Below are positions 24,644 to 37,723 of a stretch of DNA of 64,000 bases, piece after piece. A model generated the notes under the pieces. That model worked only from the letters and a program-made list of their open reading frames with translations, was not told the origin of the DNA and did no database searches. This DNA comes from Branchiostoma floridae (Eukaryota; Chordata; Leptocardii; Amphioxiformes; Branchiostomatidae): the NCBI RefSeq assembly GCF_000003815.2, contig NC_049991.1:14149357-14213356 (forward strand), read 5' to 3'. The position numbers were made by a program, and so were the translations under genes. The first letter of the stretch is position 1. Each line of letters starts with the position of its first letter.

Positions 24644-27600
24644 TTATAAAAGTCCCTGTGAAGTGAGGTCACTGCTGGACTCCCCTGCCCTGTTGAGCTG
24701 GACCTCCTGTGAGATCAGTGACACCTCCTGGGTCATGATGGTCTCTGCTGCAGCCACCAGCTCCTCCATCCTGCAGTCACACAGACATGTTTTCAATCTT
24801 TCACCATTTAAGACATCACCAAAAGTATTTCTAGAACTAAAAGCACAAAACCCAATCATTTTTCTGAACATGGGACAGTTCATTAACCACTGCCTTCAAA
24901 GAAGAAGTCATACCTGACAACAGTATACATTGTATCATATAGTTGATTAGACTGGTGTTATGTATCACACTAACTACTTCTCTTAGTCCTTGAGACTGTA
25001 AATGCAATTAGCTTTCGGGCATGATTTTGCAAATAGAAGCAATTCAAGAATATTGGAGAGAGCAATATGGAAAGTGCACAGTCATGGTGTTGTGCTATTG
25101 TGCAGAAGAATTTGATTCTGCCGGTGCTGCAGCCTGGGTACTATCCGATTTCTACCGGGGCTCTTTGCACTCGCTGCCCTAAAAAGATTTTTGGTGCCCA
25201 GGCGAGCGGTGTTGGACTATGAAGACTAAAGGTCTACATATGAAGACTATACAATGTAAGTGGCTAGCAGATAATGAGCTGCCTTCTATTTGCTTTCCAC
25301 TCATATCTGTCAACAGAACTACCAGGCTACATTGCAAAGTGTACATGAATGCACGTAAGCTGAAGTCCATCTTCAGAGATGGGAATTACTCCAACCAAGT
25401 TGGCACTGGTTTGCACTCATCTTCAATTGAGAAGAGAGGCAGGAAAAATATGACAGAACAACTGTGACGGTTGGATCACCTTTTGAGTAGAACCCCCTCT
25501 GCTGATGTTGTCTTCTGCAGTTCTTCCAACTCCTTGGAGAACTTGGTGACCTTGGGCAGCTGTCTGCTAGTCATGACACTCAGCTGCCCGAGTAACTGCT
25601 CTATCTCATTCACAGACTCATACAGCTTTTCTGGAACACAGGAAATAGGTTTGTCTCATGACTGCGCATGGATACAAATATATTGCGAACAAGATAAGCT
25701 GCCATGTAATGCATTGAGAAAACCTAATTGAAATCTGTTCCCCTTGCTACCCCAATCCCTATCAAACCATTGGTCTCTTGTATTGTCTAAATTCTACAAC
25801 AATAGATATCATGGCACAGTCATCTCTGTACATCAAATCATAATTAATATTATGTACAGTATGTAAAACATCATGACATACAATGTAGATATGTCATTTT
25901 GATATATAAAGGTTATGATCTACTTACTGATATAATCTTCATTGTCGACATCATCAGATACAGAGATGGTTGCTAGGTGGTGCCTCGTGGTATCCAAGGC
26001 ATGAGCAAACTCACTGTAGTCCTGTTGCATCTTGGGAGCACTGTCTACCAGAGGCTGTAGTGCTGCTTCCTGCCAACAGGGAGAGACAAAAACACAATTC
26101 CAAAATGTTCAATGGATTTCAACTTTTTGTGTACATTTCCATCCATTTAATTCACTTCTGTTTGTGATTTTATGATCTGGAAAATCTTTATTCTTTTCCT
26201 TCAAAATGTCTGCCACAATTTTTTTTCAAAATATTAAAAAATCACATGTGGGTTTGTCACCAGGTAGCAACCTTCAAAGCTTCACATATTTTTCTGTCCT
26301 GCTCTGAAATACCTGTAAGATAGATGTTTTATTTGTACAGCAACAAGTCTGTAAAATGTACATTTATATCTTCATAAATGTACCTGCATCTTCAGCATTC
26401 TGTCCAACAGGTTCTGGTACTTCAGACAGTGGATACGCTGCTTGCCCTCTGTGATCTTCTTCCTCAGGTCTTCATTCTTCTCCCACAGTGCATAGCAGTA
26501 TTGCTACAATGGATGAAGAGCAAATACATGTAACTTGGAGAATGGTCTGGCATTTTACTCACAATGGATTCCTAAAGTAGCCAGATGGCACCCAGGCTGA
26601 TTCCTAAGATCAATTCTCAGAAATCGCACCATCATTCAAGACAGCACACTAATCTAATTACCCATCACAAATGTTAGTGACCATCCTTTTTCTTTCTTCC
26701 CCTAATAATGCCAGCTATCTCCCTCCTTTTTTGGGATCATCCGTCGTCCCTATTCCATGGCAGTCGGATGACCAGCTGTCCATGAACCACTACACTACTT
26801 TAAGGAAGGATTTCCACCTGCAGTACTGCAATACCTGAAAATACTGCCAGGAGGCCCAAAATTGTCTTGTTTCTCCGGGATTTCAATAAATACCCACATA
26901 CAAACCCATCAAAGGATCTTGAGTGCAACTACACATACATATACCATTATAGTATAGGTAAAAAGTTACTCACTGATGATTGTTTCTCTTTCTCCTTGAG
27001 ATCTTTTTCCATCTGAAAATCAAATGTTAAGAAATGAAAAATTCCACCCTGCAGTGCATTAGCAACAGTCACATGAAGCCATGTTTAAAAACTCTGATAT
27101 GCTGATATGCACTCGGGAGCTCTGAATCTTTATTCTATAGGCACATTTTACCAAACAATGTCTATATGTCTTTGAGTTTTTTTTTTTACTAGTTTTGTTA
27201 TCTACCACTGACAGTGTCAATTGACACAGAAAATGACACCAGTATACAGTAGAAATCAACACATTACACAGTATAGCAAAAAACAACAATGTTAGAATGC
27301 CAAGAAGGGAAGCTGATATATATGGAGACTACACAGGTTCTCACCTTGGAGCTGATATAGAGCCACTGCAGGTACCTGATGTACCACATGTCCAGCTGGT
27401 GTTGGGTCACCTCAGTACTGGCCTTCTCATGGACAAAACAAACACACACTGTCAGAACTACTCTCTCTTTCACAGCTTTCATCATGTTAATCATAATATT
27501 AGCACTTGGCTTTACTATGCCCTGCTGAATTTTTTTACAACAATAGCAAGCATAGCCTGATTAAATCTCGCTTATAGCAGCCCGCCCAACATCCGCCGGG

Positions 27601-30600
27601 CAGGGGCCAGTTACAGCCCTGGACAGCAGAGTTTGTGTTACACAGACTATAGCAAGCAAAATCTATATTAGCCAGTACTATGCCAGTTTTTTATGGTGAG
27701 TCCCTTCTTTGTGTTATAACAAAGTTTAAACTTTTCAATATGGAATTTACCAACACAGATGAGCTTTCATTCGGCTATGCCAGTTATACTGGTAAACAGG
27801 TACAGATACATAATATTATTGATTACAATACTCAATAGGTACAATGTAGGTAAGAAGCCTATGTATGTACATTTGTGTGTATACCTTTTTCTTAGGTTTC
27901 CCTTTTGATGCAGATGTAGCTGTTGAGGGTGCTGGGAAGAGAATGGAGACTGTCAAAATCACTAGCTCTAGCAAAGTATGTCACTAGTAAAGCTTTAACA
28001 GTAATGATCAACTAGTGTTCTATCCATGGCTAAAATTGAAAATTAAAAAAGTTACTGGTGCATTTTACAAGAATATCTATGACTGGTTTTGAATTAATAA
28101 ACTCTTGTCTTGAAGTCGTTTTAAAAAGTCATCTCTTGTTCCTGTTCTTTTACTCTGATTGAATAAAGATTCAAGGCATAATGTTAACAGTGCTATAACG
28201 AAATGAATGGAGATTTAATTTGAAATACGTTATGTTCTTGTTCATGTTCTTTTACTCTGAATAAAGATTTAATTTGAAAAAAGTCATAATTTGCTATCAA
28301 GAAATAATCTGCTATAAAGAAATGACTGACCAACTAGTATGCTGTCTGCGGTGGGGATGGCTGAGATGTCCCCCAGGGTCATGGAGCCCGGGGTGTGGGG
28401 GTGGGTCCCGCCCATGGGTGTCGACGCTGCCCTCTTACTGCCAGCAACGACTGGTGTCGATGTCGGCCTCTTGTTTCCAGCAAGTATCGGTGTAGAGCCA
28501 TGCTGTGATTCCTTCCTCACAGACTTATCTCTACATGATACACAATAAATATCTATTGAATAGAGTTTCAGTGATGAAAAGCAGAGTGATATTGTTAGTT
28601 CAAGTGCCTTCAAAAGCAATACTAGTAACATACCAGGATTTTCTTACATGTAGACTATAATTATAAAAGTCATCAAATTTGTGATTTGCCAATTGATGAA
28701 TGTATCTACAAGGACAACATTATTTAAAAAAGACAGACAAGATAAAACAATTATTCCAAACAAAACAAGTTAAGAAAACAATATTTGTCATGTAGATTGA
28801 AACCAATGTTATCCAGTCATAATTAAAATGTAGTCTGAGAACTACTTTAAGAAAAAACACAACTTCCCTGAAGGATTTGAAATTACTACTCTTAAAGCAG
28901 AGGTTCAGCTCTGGCTATTTTTTTGCATGTTTTAGACATGTTTGTGTCCGTTTGACATGAAGAAAACAATTCAAAATAATAAGCCCAACAAAAAATGCCC
29001 AAACTAGTCAAAAACAACCAGAGCCAAATCTTTGCTTGGGCTGTATGAATTACCATAGATTCTGAAACATCTTCCCAAATATCAGTTAGCCAGAATTAGT
29101 TCCCTGCAGATTTTGGTAGGTTCCTACCTGCTGAAGGATGAACTCTGTGCGACCTTCCTCTTAGCAGTGCTTGTTGTCCGGGAGGGGGCTGGTTTAGGAG
29201 TTTGAACAGCAGAGGATTGTGTACTCTGGAATAAAACAATCATATTTTAGTTAAACAAGCTAATTTTAGTGTCCATGTCATCTTCCTTTTCCTCATTTTA
29301 CAAACTTCTTGGTGTAACCACCACCTTTAAACTAGGGGTTCATTGAATACATACAGATGTACATGTAACGTTACTTCAAATTGTGATACATTCTTAATAA
29401 CATGCCAAATCATAGCTGACAGAGTTCCTTCCCTTACCCATACTACATGTATTTTGCAACCATGGTATGGCAATGCTGCATTAATTGCACATTGTAAAAA
29501 CATAGGAATAGGTAGTAGAACACATATAAGAGGGATAGGTAGTAGAAGTAGTAATAACCTTGCCAATCTTGGGTTTGTCAGGAAGTACTGCAGCTTTGGC
29601 TTTCTGCATGTACCGGGACTCAACAATAATACCTGTAGAGAAGGATAACAAAATATCTGTCATAAAGCTGTCAGATTAATGCATAAATTATGCATAAGTA
29701 AGTAATACTAGTAGTTTAGCTTGTAGGAAAATGTAAAGCTTTTATGAAAATGTTAGGAGAGGACCAAAGAAAAGTTACAAACATTGTACATGATAACGAT
29801 GCATACATATCTAAGGTAAATGACCCTAAAATTGTTTGCATTTAATTTTAAACCTCTTGGGTGTCAATAACAAAAGAGCAAAAATTTCTGACAAAATATG
29901 CAAGATGTATCTGATTCTTCACCTTTGGGTTTCTTTTTCTTCTTTGTTGGCTGCTCCCTGGTTACAAGTAGAAGATGGAGCATTAGAAACTTGTGTCATC
30001 AACAAACGTAAGTACCGGGTAAGTCAGAACAGTAAGTCATTAACTGGCCTTCAGCTTGCAATACAATATATTCAGCCCATTACAAGTCATATCATCCCTT
30101 CCACCCCCACTTTCATACCAAATTTCTGAGGTCTATTAAAGCCAGTGCAAAGTCTCATCCCCACCCTAACCTGCCTTATCCCATCTACCATTCAGCCCCA
30201 TACCAAGGCCTACACACATTTGTCTACCCATTATCATTCCCAAAAGCCCAACACAATCCATCTCCTTGCACAAACCTATTCCCTGTTCCTAGATGTTTAT
30301 AAATTGTACCACGTAAGAGTACCTTTGTGAATCTGTTACACTAACAGCAGTTGAACTTCCTTGATCCTTCACAGAATCTAGATAAAATGTGGAAAAAAGA
30401 ATAAACAGGGATCAAACAATGTATCAGAACATGTTATCACCATTTTGCAATACAGTTGACATTGAAATATATTTAGTAATTTTCTATTGTGTAAGTTCTG
30501 TTTAAAGCCTTTTTAGTAACCAACATGTAGCAAAAAAATCATTGTCATTGAGAGCACTTAAAAATCATTGAGAGATAGACTTGACAGATCATTTAAAGAT

Positions 30601-33600
30601 TGTTGAGAGATATGTCAAATTTTCTGCAGCTTTGCAGTCTCTACTATAATGGGTTTTCATCTACATATGGAGTCCCCACTTTACCATGTTGTTTCTGTTG
30701 TCTGATTTTGGGTCTGACAGAGAGGGAGTCTGAGTCCCTGACTGGCACCTCGTCTGTGTCTGCTTCAGGGACCTCCACAGGACGAGAGGAGGAGAAGGGG
30801 TCAACAGCGCCCCCTGTGGAGATAGAACAATACTGCATGTAGAACATTTACCTGACTTACAGTAGTTCAAAAATCATGTTTGAAAAGTTGCCAATACACA
30901 TACATGATGTACAGTATACTGGTCACCAAAATTCATGTAATACACACAACAGCTTCTCCACTACCAGATGCTACTTTAAAGAGGCCTTGTGGTTAGGGTA
31001 ATTAGTACTACCTTCAGCCAAGTTGATTCTAATCTATTTATGTATTATAATATGCACATGTTAACTGGAATCTACAACTAGTACAAGTCGTTGTTCGTAT
31101 GCAGCTATTATTACATATATTATGTGTTTTGTGTGGCTATGGTAAGCCCGACTTGTGTAATAAGGTCAAAATTCGGGTGAATGTGTGTTTGCCCGCGATA
31201 ACCTTTAATAAATAAAACATTGACAAACATTGAAAAAGGACATCACTCAGAAAGGAGGTTTAAGGGACGTCCCATGCTTGAAGAGATCTACTCCTCGATC
31301 ACAGTAAAGAACCAATCACACTTGTTGAAAAGATTAGGGACCCATCCAGTTCCTAAACCCTGTAGAAGCAACTATCATGGATTGATGAAAACAAACAAAT
31401 TCACACCTGCGATGTCCTTTTCTCTGATGACAAGTGGCATCTTGTGTCTGGGGACAGACTGCTGAAGATCAGTCATACCCATGGTGTGATCAGTGTCTCC
31501 CTCTAGCAGCACTGATGGTACTGCATCTACGTTTACCTTGGCAGTCTGCCTGGGATCACCGGTATTTCTGAAAAATAAAAAAATAGCAATCATATTATCG
31601 ATGTTGTTTACCTTCTATATTCCCAAGAATAAAGATATTATCTTACTCAATCAAGTTATTGGAAAAGGATCACCATGAAGAAGCCTACAGATGATAAAAT
31701 GTACATCTTGTATAATTGCTTTCTTTCAAATATACATACATGTAACTATCTCATGTCCAATAAAATGGTTTCCAACTTTTGGTCAAATTTTGGATACTGA
31801 TTAATAGTACTGTTCATGGTCTTTTCACCCCTCTTTTTGCTATGTCTACCTTTCTTTTTCATTGGAGTCCCTTCTATGCTTACATGTATGTATTGGGTAA
31901 TGCTTGGCCATTACGCTTGATGCTTTTGCTAAAACAGCTGAGAGAAAACCCACCTGATGTCTGACTGGACGGCCGCAGGTGTGTGACAGACCACCTTGAT
32001 GGGAGACTGGACAACGGACGTCACGATGTCCACCTCAGTGTTCTCTGGACTCTTGGGACCTCGACTGGCGTCAACGTACAGCACCGGGGCAGAGTCCTTA
32101 CTCTGTGATATAAAATATCAAAGAAGATCCTGGTAACTCAACTTTGTAAGTCACTGATCACTGTTTTCAGGATTTGCAATATGTGCAATTGTGCATGAAA
32201 CTGAAAAAGAGAATTTTGAACACTGCACAGTGATGTGATCACATTCTAACCTATTAATATACTACTTACTAGTTACAGGCATAGTCAGTCCTTCACTCTG
32301 ATTTGCTATATACTACAACTTTCCTAATTGTAATTCTCCCCCTCAGGCCACACCAATTTAATTCGTTGGTTCTCGGAATCGCCGCTTCAAAAAATCGCAA
32401 AACCAAAAAAAAAAAAAAAAAATTTTTTCTCCCCAGGCTATCTGAAGGCTGCAGTTTTTCAATAAGTCGATAGGTGTCTCTCTTTGAAGTTGTGACCTAG
32501 GTGATCATGTGACGGAGATTAGCCAATCAGAAGCATCATTCTTAAAATCAAAATGGCGCTGTACGTAGCCGTATTGACTTCTTACGGTAGATCTCAAAGA
32601 AAACGGATAGAAAGCCGCGATGCGNNNNNNNNNNNNNNNNNNNNNNNNNNNNNNNNNNNNNNNNNNNNNNNNNNNNNNNNNNNNNNNNNNNNNNNNNNNN
32701 NNNNNNNNNNNNNNNNNNNNNNNNNNNNNNNNNNNNNNNNNNNNNNNNNNNNNNNNNNNNNNNNNNNNNNNNNNNNNNNNNNNNNNNNNNNNNNNNNNNN
32801 NNNNNNNNNNNNNNNNNNNNNNNNNNNNNNNNNNNNNNNNNNNNNNNNNNNNNNNNNNNNNNNNNNNNNNNNNNNNNNNNNNNNNNNNNNNNNNNNNNNN
32901 NNNNNNNNNNNNNNNNNNNNNNNNNNNNNNNNNNNNNNNNNNNNNNNNNNNNNNNNNNNNNNNNNNNNNNNNNNNNNNNNNNNNNNNNNNNNNNNNNNNN
33001 NNNNNNNNNNNNNNNNNNNNNNNNNNNNNNNNNNNNNNNNNNNNNNNNNNNNNNNNNNNNNNNNNNNNNNNNNNNNNNNNNNNNNNNNNNNNNNNNNNNN
33101 NNNNNNNNNNNNNNNNNNNNNNNNNNNNNNNNNNNNNNNNNNNNNNNNNNNNNNNNNGCATATATCGGGACTCACAATAATACCTGCAGAGAAGACGTAC
33201 AAAAAAATCTGTCATAAAGCTTTGAGATTAAGGCATGAATTATGCATAAGTAATAGGAAAATGTAAAGCTTTTATGAAAATGTAAGGAGAGGCCTGAAGA
33301 AAAGTTAAAACATCGTACATGATAACGATGCATACATATTAAGGTAAATGACCCTAAAATTGTTTGCATTTAATTTTAAACCTCTTAGGTGTCAATAACA
33401 AAAGAGCAAAAATTTCCGACAAAATATGCAACATGTATCTGATTCTCTACCTTTGGGTTTCTTTTTCTTCTTTGTTGGCTGCTCCCTGATTACAAGTAGA
33501 AGATGGATCATTAGTCATTTTCCTTCACCATTCAATTCAACAAAACTTGTGTCATCAACAATCAAATTACATAAGCAGGAACAGTCAATGGCCTTCAGCT

Positions 33601-36600
33601 TGCAATATCATATATTCAGCCCTTTACAAGTCATATCATCCATTCCATCCAAACTTACATTTTTCATACCAACATTCCACGATCTTGGCAAGTCAGAAAG
33701 CCTCAGCACCTCACCCCATCCCAATCCGCCTTATCCCATCTACCATCCACATTATCATTCCCAGAAGCCCAGCACAATCCATCTCCTTGCACAAACCTAT
33801 TCCCTTTTCCTAGATATTCCAGAATTTTTAAATTGTGCCATGTAAGAGTACCTTTGTGAATCTGTTACACTAACAGCAGTTGAACTTCCTTGATCTTTCA
33901 CAGAATCTAGATAAAATGTGGGAAAAAGAATAAACAGGGATCAAACGATGTATCAGAACATGTCATCACCATTTTGCAATACAGTTGACATTGAAATATA
34001 TTTAGTAATTTTCTATTGTGTAAGTTCTGTTTAAGCCTTTTTAGTAACCAACATGTAGCAAAAAAATCATTGTCATTGAGAGCACTTAAAAATCATTGAG
34101 AGATAGACTTGGCAGATCATTTAAAGATTGTTGAGAGATATGTCAAATTTTCTGCAGCTTTGCAGTCTCTACTCTAAGGGGTTTTCATCTATATATGGAG
34201 TCCCACTTTACCATGTTGTTTCTGTTGTCTGATTTTGGGTCTGACAGAGAGAGAGTCTGAGTCCCTGACTGGCACCTCATCTGTGTCTGCTTCAGGGATC
34301 TCCACCGGACGAGAGGAGGAGTAGGGGTCAACAGCGCCTCCTGTGGAGATAGAACAATACTGCAGTTAGAACATTGACCTGGCACTCACAGCAGTTCAAA
34401 AATCATGTTTGAAAAGTTGCCAATGCATATACTAGTCACCAGAATTCATATAATATACACAACAGCTTCTCTACTACCAGGTCATCATGTCCAGATGCTA
34501 CTTTAAAGTGGCCTTATAGTTAGGGTAATTAGTTCCTAGCTTTGGCCAGGGAGATCGCTCAGAAAGGACGCGTAAGGGATGTCACATGTTTGAAGAGACA
34601 CTCCTCGATCACAGTAAAGAACCTATCACACTTGTTGAAAAGAGTAGGGTTGCATAAAGTTTGTAAACCTGTAGAAGCAACTATACTAGTACTGTAAATG
34701 CATTTAAGTTCGCGGGGATTTAATTTCGCAGTAGCCAGAAAAAGGACTTTTCGCGGTGGATTAAAGTTCGCGGCAGCACCATGCACTGTAGTCACTTACT
34801 GCCTCGGAAAAATGTTTGCGGTGGTTTTAAATTCGCGGTGTAGTGACCACTGCAAAATCCGCGAACATTTCTGCATTTACAGTACATGTATTTGGTTTGA
34901 TAAAAACATTTAATCCTACACACCTGCAATGTCCTTTTCTCTGATGACAAGTGGCATCTTGTGTCTGGGGACAGACTGCTGAAGATCGGTCAGGCCCATG
35001 GTGTGATCAGTGTCTCCCTCTAGCAGCACTGACGGTACTGCATCTACGGTTACCTTGGCAGTCTGCCTGGGATCACCAGTATTTCTGCAAAAAAAGAAGA
35101 AAATAACAGTCAATATCACTGCTGACTGTTCATTAATTTGAAAAGAAATTAGTTCCCAGTTCTGCCCTGTTGTCTCTCATTCCTTAAAGAGTCAAAAATA
35201 CCTTATTTTCTTAGGATCACCATGGAAAAATTAAATATACATGTAGTAAAATTGTGTCTTGAATATAAACTCAATTGCAACTACCTCATGTCTAATAAAA
35301 TGTTTCCACCTTTTGGTCAAATTTTGGTTACCGCTCACCACCACTGTTCTTGTCCTTTTCACCAGTTTTTTTGCTTAAGAATTGTTTTGCTTACCTTCTT
35401 TTTTACTAGAGTCCCTCCAGTGCCTAAGTATTGAGTTCTTGGTATGCCTGGCCATTTATACACCTGATGCTTTCACTGAACCAGCTGAATGAAAACCCAC
35501 CTGAGGTCTGACTGGATGGCCGCAGGTGTGTGACAGACCACCTTGATGGGAGACTGGACAACGGACGTCACGATGTCCACCTCCGTGTTCTCTGGACTCT
35601 TGGGACCTCGACTGGCATCAACGTACAGCACTGGGGCAGAGTCTTTACTCTGTGACAAAAAATATCAAAGAAGATCCTGGAAAGTCAACTTTGTAAGTCA
35701 CTGATCACTGTTTTCAAGATTTGCACTTAAATATGTGCAATTTAGTATGAAACTGAAAAAGAGAATTTGTAACACTGCACAGTGATGTGATCACATTCCA
35801 AGCTATACTAATTACAGGCATAGTCAGTCCTTCACTCTGATTTGCTATATACAGTCATTAGTACTGCAACGATCCTAATTGATAGTTATTTTCTCCCTCA
35901 AGAAACCTTAGAATGCTTCATTTTGACTTCATACAATTTTTTTCCTCATACAATTTTTTGTCATACATGCTAAATATAAAATGATCCTTAATACCTGTGT
36001 TGACCCATTTCCCCCGCTGGAGGACTCCAGGTCTGACACTGCCAGTTCATCTGTCATGGTTGGCTTGGGTCGGGCGGGGGACATGCTGCCTCTGGGCGGA
36101 TTCCTGGACAGGAGACAGACGTGAATGACAGTTTCATCATATTAAAATGATTCAAGTGAAGATTTCATCGTGTTATGGCTAGACAATAAAGTTTAGTGCA
36201 CATCTCACGGTATGGTATGGTATCAATCCTACCCTCATGCAGAAGGAGACTGGGTTTGATACAAATGTACTATTGGTAGCTACATCACACTATTCCTTCC
36301 ATCTATGTAGTCCTGTCCAACCTTCCTTCACCACCGTTCACTATTCCATGTCACATACCTCCTGGGAGTGCTGTACATGTCTTCCCTACTGATGGTGTCA
36401 TCTGTTCCTGACTGTCTGTAGGACAATGCTTGTCTTGTGAGGTCCGCAGTATTTCTTGAGCCTACAGTTTGAGCTGGAATAGAGAAAAGAATTATTTGCC
36501 ATTAATCTCTGCAAAGAGGCCAAGCAGTATAGAAGAAGAAGAAGAATTATTTTCCTAAATAATAGCCTTTAATTCTGAGAAATTCAAAATATGCAGATCA

Positions 36601-37336
36601 CTCAATGCAAGAAGTATCTTATTTTCTTGTTTTTCCTTCACTTAAGATAAATTAATGTAAGATGAGAGTCAATCATTTCTGGGAACTATAACATTGATAC
36701 TTAGGCCTAAATCTTACCAAGGAGGTTTTTAGCCTTCTTGGTATTACCTTGTGCTATTTGCTCCTGTGGTACATGTGGGACAGCTGGGGCAGGTTCAGCT
36801 GTAGCCAGTCGGCCTTGTGCCAGGGGTCTACAGAATACAGGTGGACATCATTCAAGGTTTGAAATAGATAGAAACAATTGTATTAATCACCTAACATGTC
36901 AATAGTTTTATAACGTAGTTATACTCAACTTATAGTAAAAACAGTTTTAATTACTTTCATACTAAATTTCGGAAGACCAGATATGTCTTTGAACCCATCA
37001 GCGAATAATTTGGTATGGTGACTCAGTTGTTAATGTCAGTACTGAAAAGATGATGACGATATAGCTTTAATTTAAATGTTATCATAATTAAAAATGATAG
37101 CCTACGTTACAATAATTGTAACGTAGGCAAATTTTGCAGCGCGCCCCCCTCCCACCTTACGTATGTAATCTAAAATCAAAAGAAAATGTCATTTAAAAAC
37201 ATCAGTTCTTGCTAGCATCTTGCTAACAGCCAATTTATCCCTCTTGTGTATTGCAGATGACTCCTAACCTCCTGTGTTTGGCCCCAGCAGAGCTCTCCTC
37301 CGGAGCAGGTTTGTACAAACTCCGTTTGGATGCCAT
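24644..37336 (-). CDS. HAUS8: HAUS8 orthologue (augmin complex subunit 8)
   Basis: The unique exons are 37336-37269 (start ATG), 36827-36748, 36473-36359 and 36103-35995; then a six-exon block present twice; then 29225-29128, 28530-28331, 27931-27885, 27422-27345, 27012-26974, 26503-26384, 26069-25928, 25630-25480 and 24770-24644 (stop TAA). With one copy of the block the phases sum to 658 codons plus stop. Diagnostic features are GIIVESRYMQKAKA (about 301-314), matching the VIESRY microtubule-binding motif of HAUS8. A Ser/Pro/Lys-rich basic N-terminal half is followed by a C-terminal coiled coil from about 441, including HQLDMWYIRYLQWL and FAHALDTTRHHL (the latter near-identical in vertebrates). 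HAUS8 is the microtubule-anchoring subunit of augmin, which recruits gamma-tubulin for branching nucleation in spindles. The human protein is about 410 residues, so this one has a longer disordered N-terminus. Including both copies of the block would add 201 residues in frame. Confidence 0.92.
27560..27660. repeat. Dispersed repeat, related to 39790-39850
   Basis: The core GCAGAGTTTGTGTTACACAG, preceded by AGGGGCCAGTTACAGCCC, resembles GCGGAGTTTGCGTTACGCAG with AGGGGCCAATTAGCCCC at 39798-39842. The two are diverged members of one interspersed family whose borders are unclear. Confidence 0.55.
29559..32102 (-). repeat. HAUS8: HAUS8 six-exon block, left copy (intact)
   Basis: The exons are 32102-31954, 31567-31407, 30813-30685, 30377-30323, 29957-29923 and 29632-29559, totalling 603 nt (201 codons). 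Landmarks are VLYVDASRGPKSPENTEVDI, RNTGDPRQTAKVNVDAVPS, VEVPEADTDEVPV, KDQGSSTAVSV, a lysine patch PTKKKKKPK, and VESRYM. The introns match the right copy almost base for base over long stretches. The block enters and leaves in phase 0. Confidence 0.9.
32470..32624 (+). other. Orphan promoter-like segment with ATG, truncated by gap
   Basis: After a long A tract (32404-32422), the sequence has AGCCAATCAG (CCAAT box) and then AAAATGGCGCTGTAC, an ATG in good context at 32553 opening MALYVAVLTSYGRSQRKR before the gap. It has no counterpart in the right copy. It may be the 5' end of an unrelated gene or chimeric sequence at a contig edge. Confidence 0.25.
32625..33157. other. Assembly gap (533 N)
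   Basis: This run of N separates the two copies of the HAUS8 block, exactly where a duplication junction or a haplotype switch would lie. Confidence 1.
33158..35649 (-). repeat. HAUS8: HAUS8 six-exon block, right copy (cut by gap, one frameshift)
   Basis: The exons are 35649-35501, 35084-34924, 34340-34212, 33906-33852 and 33485-33451, plus the start of a sixth (33188 leftward) that runs into the N gap. Exon lengths equal those of the left copy. Amino-acid changes are few (for example VNVDAV to VTVDAV, DPFSS to DPYSS). In the sixth exon one T of GTTGAG is missing, so VESRYM becomes a shifted frame just before the gap. The copy also carries a private MITE at 34690-34884. This is either an allele placed in tandem by the assembler or a genuine duplicate. 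Confidence 0.85.
34690..34884. mobile_element. MITE, GTAAAT-ended family, copy 2
   Basis: The terminal inverted repeats are TACTGTAAATGCA and TGCATTTACAGTA, about 195 bp apart, with TTCGCGG blocks inside. It is inserted in a HAUS8 intron in the right-hand copy of the duplicated block and is absent from the matching place in the left-hand copy (near 31375). It is therefore younger than the split of the two copies. Confidence 0.85.
37100..37128. repeat. Perfect 29-bp palindrome in HAUS8 intron 1
   Basis: GCCTACGTTACAAT and its exact reverse complement are separated by a single A. It lies about 140 bp downstream of the HAUS8 start exon. Confidence 0.9.
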
Positions 37337-37723
37337 CTTTGATTCTCCCGCCTAGATCTCAACACGAACTTTGACCTGAGGACACGCCCAGACGCTTATC
37401 TCCAAGTAGATGTTGGATTGGGAAATCGTAACTAATACTAGTTTTAAAGTGAAATGTTGTTTTACCCCAAACCCGATTCATAGAATTAAGGTGAGGGTAG
37501 AAGTGAGGTCTAACGTACGGGGTAGATTGATTTCAGTACAAAAACTGGATGGATTGGAGATACGACAAATTAACTTGCTTGCACAATGTGTGAATGGATT
37601 GCATTAACGTTACATTTTTCAATGTCATGGCAAAGTGGGAACAATACAACCTCTGTAATTACACCGTTAGCTTCCCTCTCATAAGAAATAACTTGTCTAT
37701 CCTATATCGAGGAAATAAGCTAA

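Noticed and set aside
32505-33266. Open frames spanning the N gap
   Set aside because: They are artefacts of translating N as open sequence.
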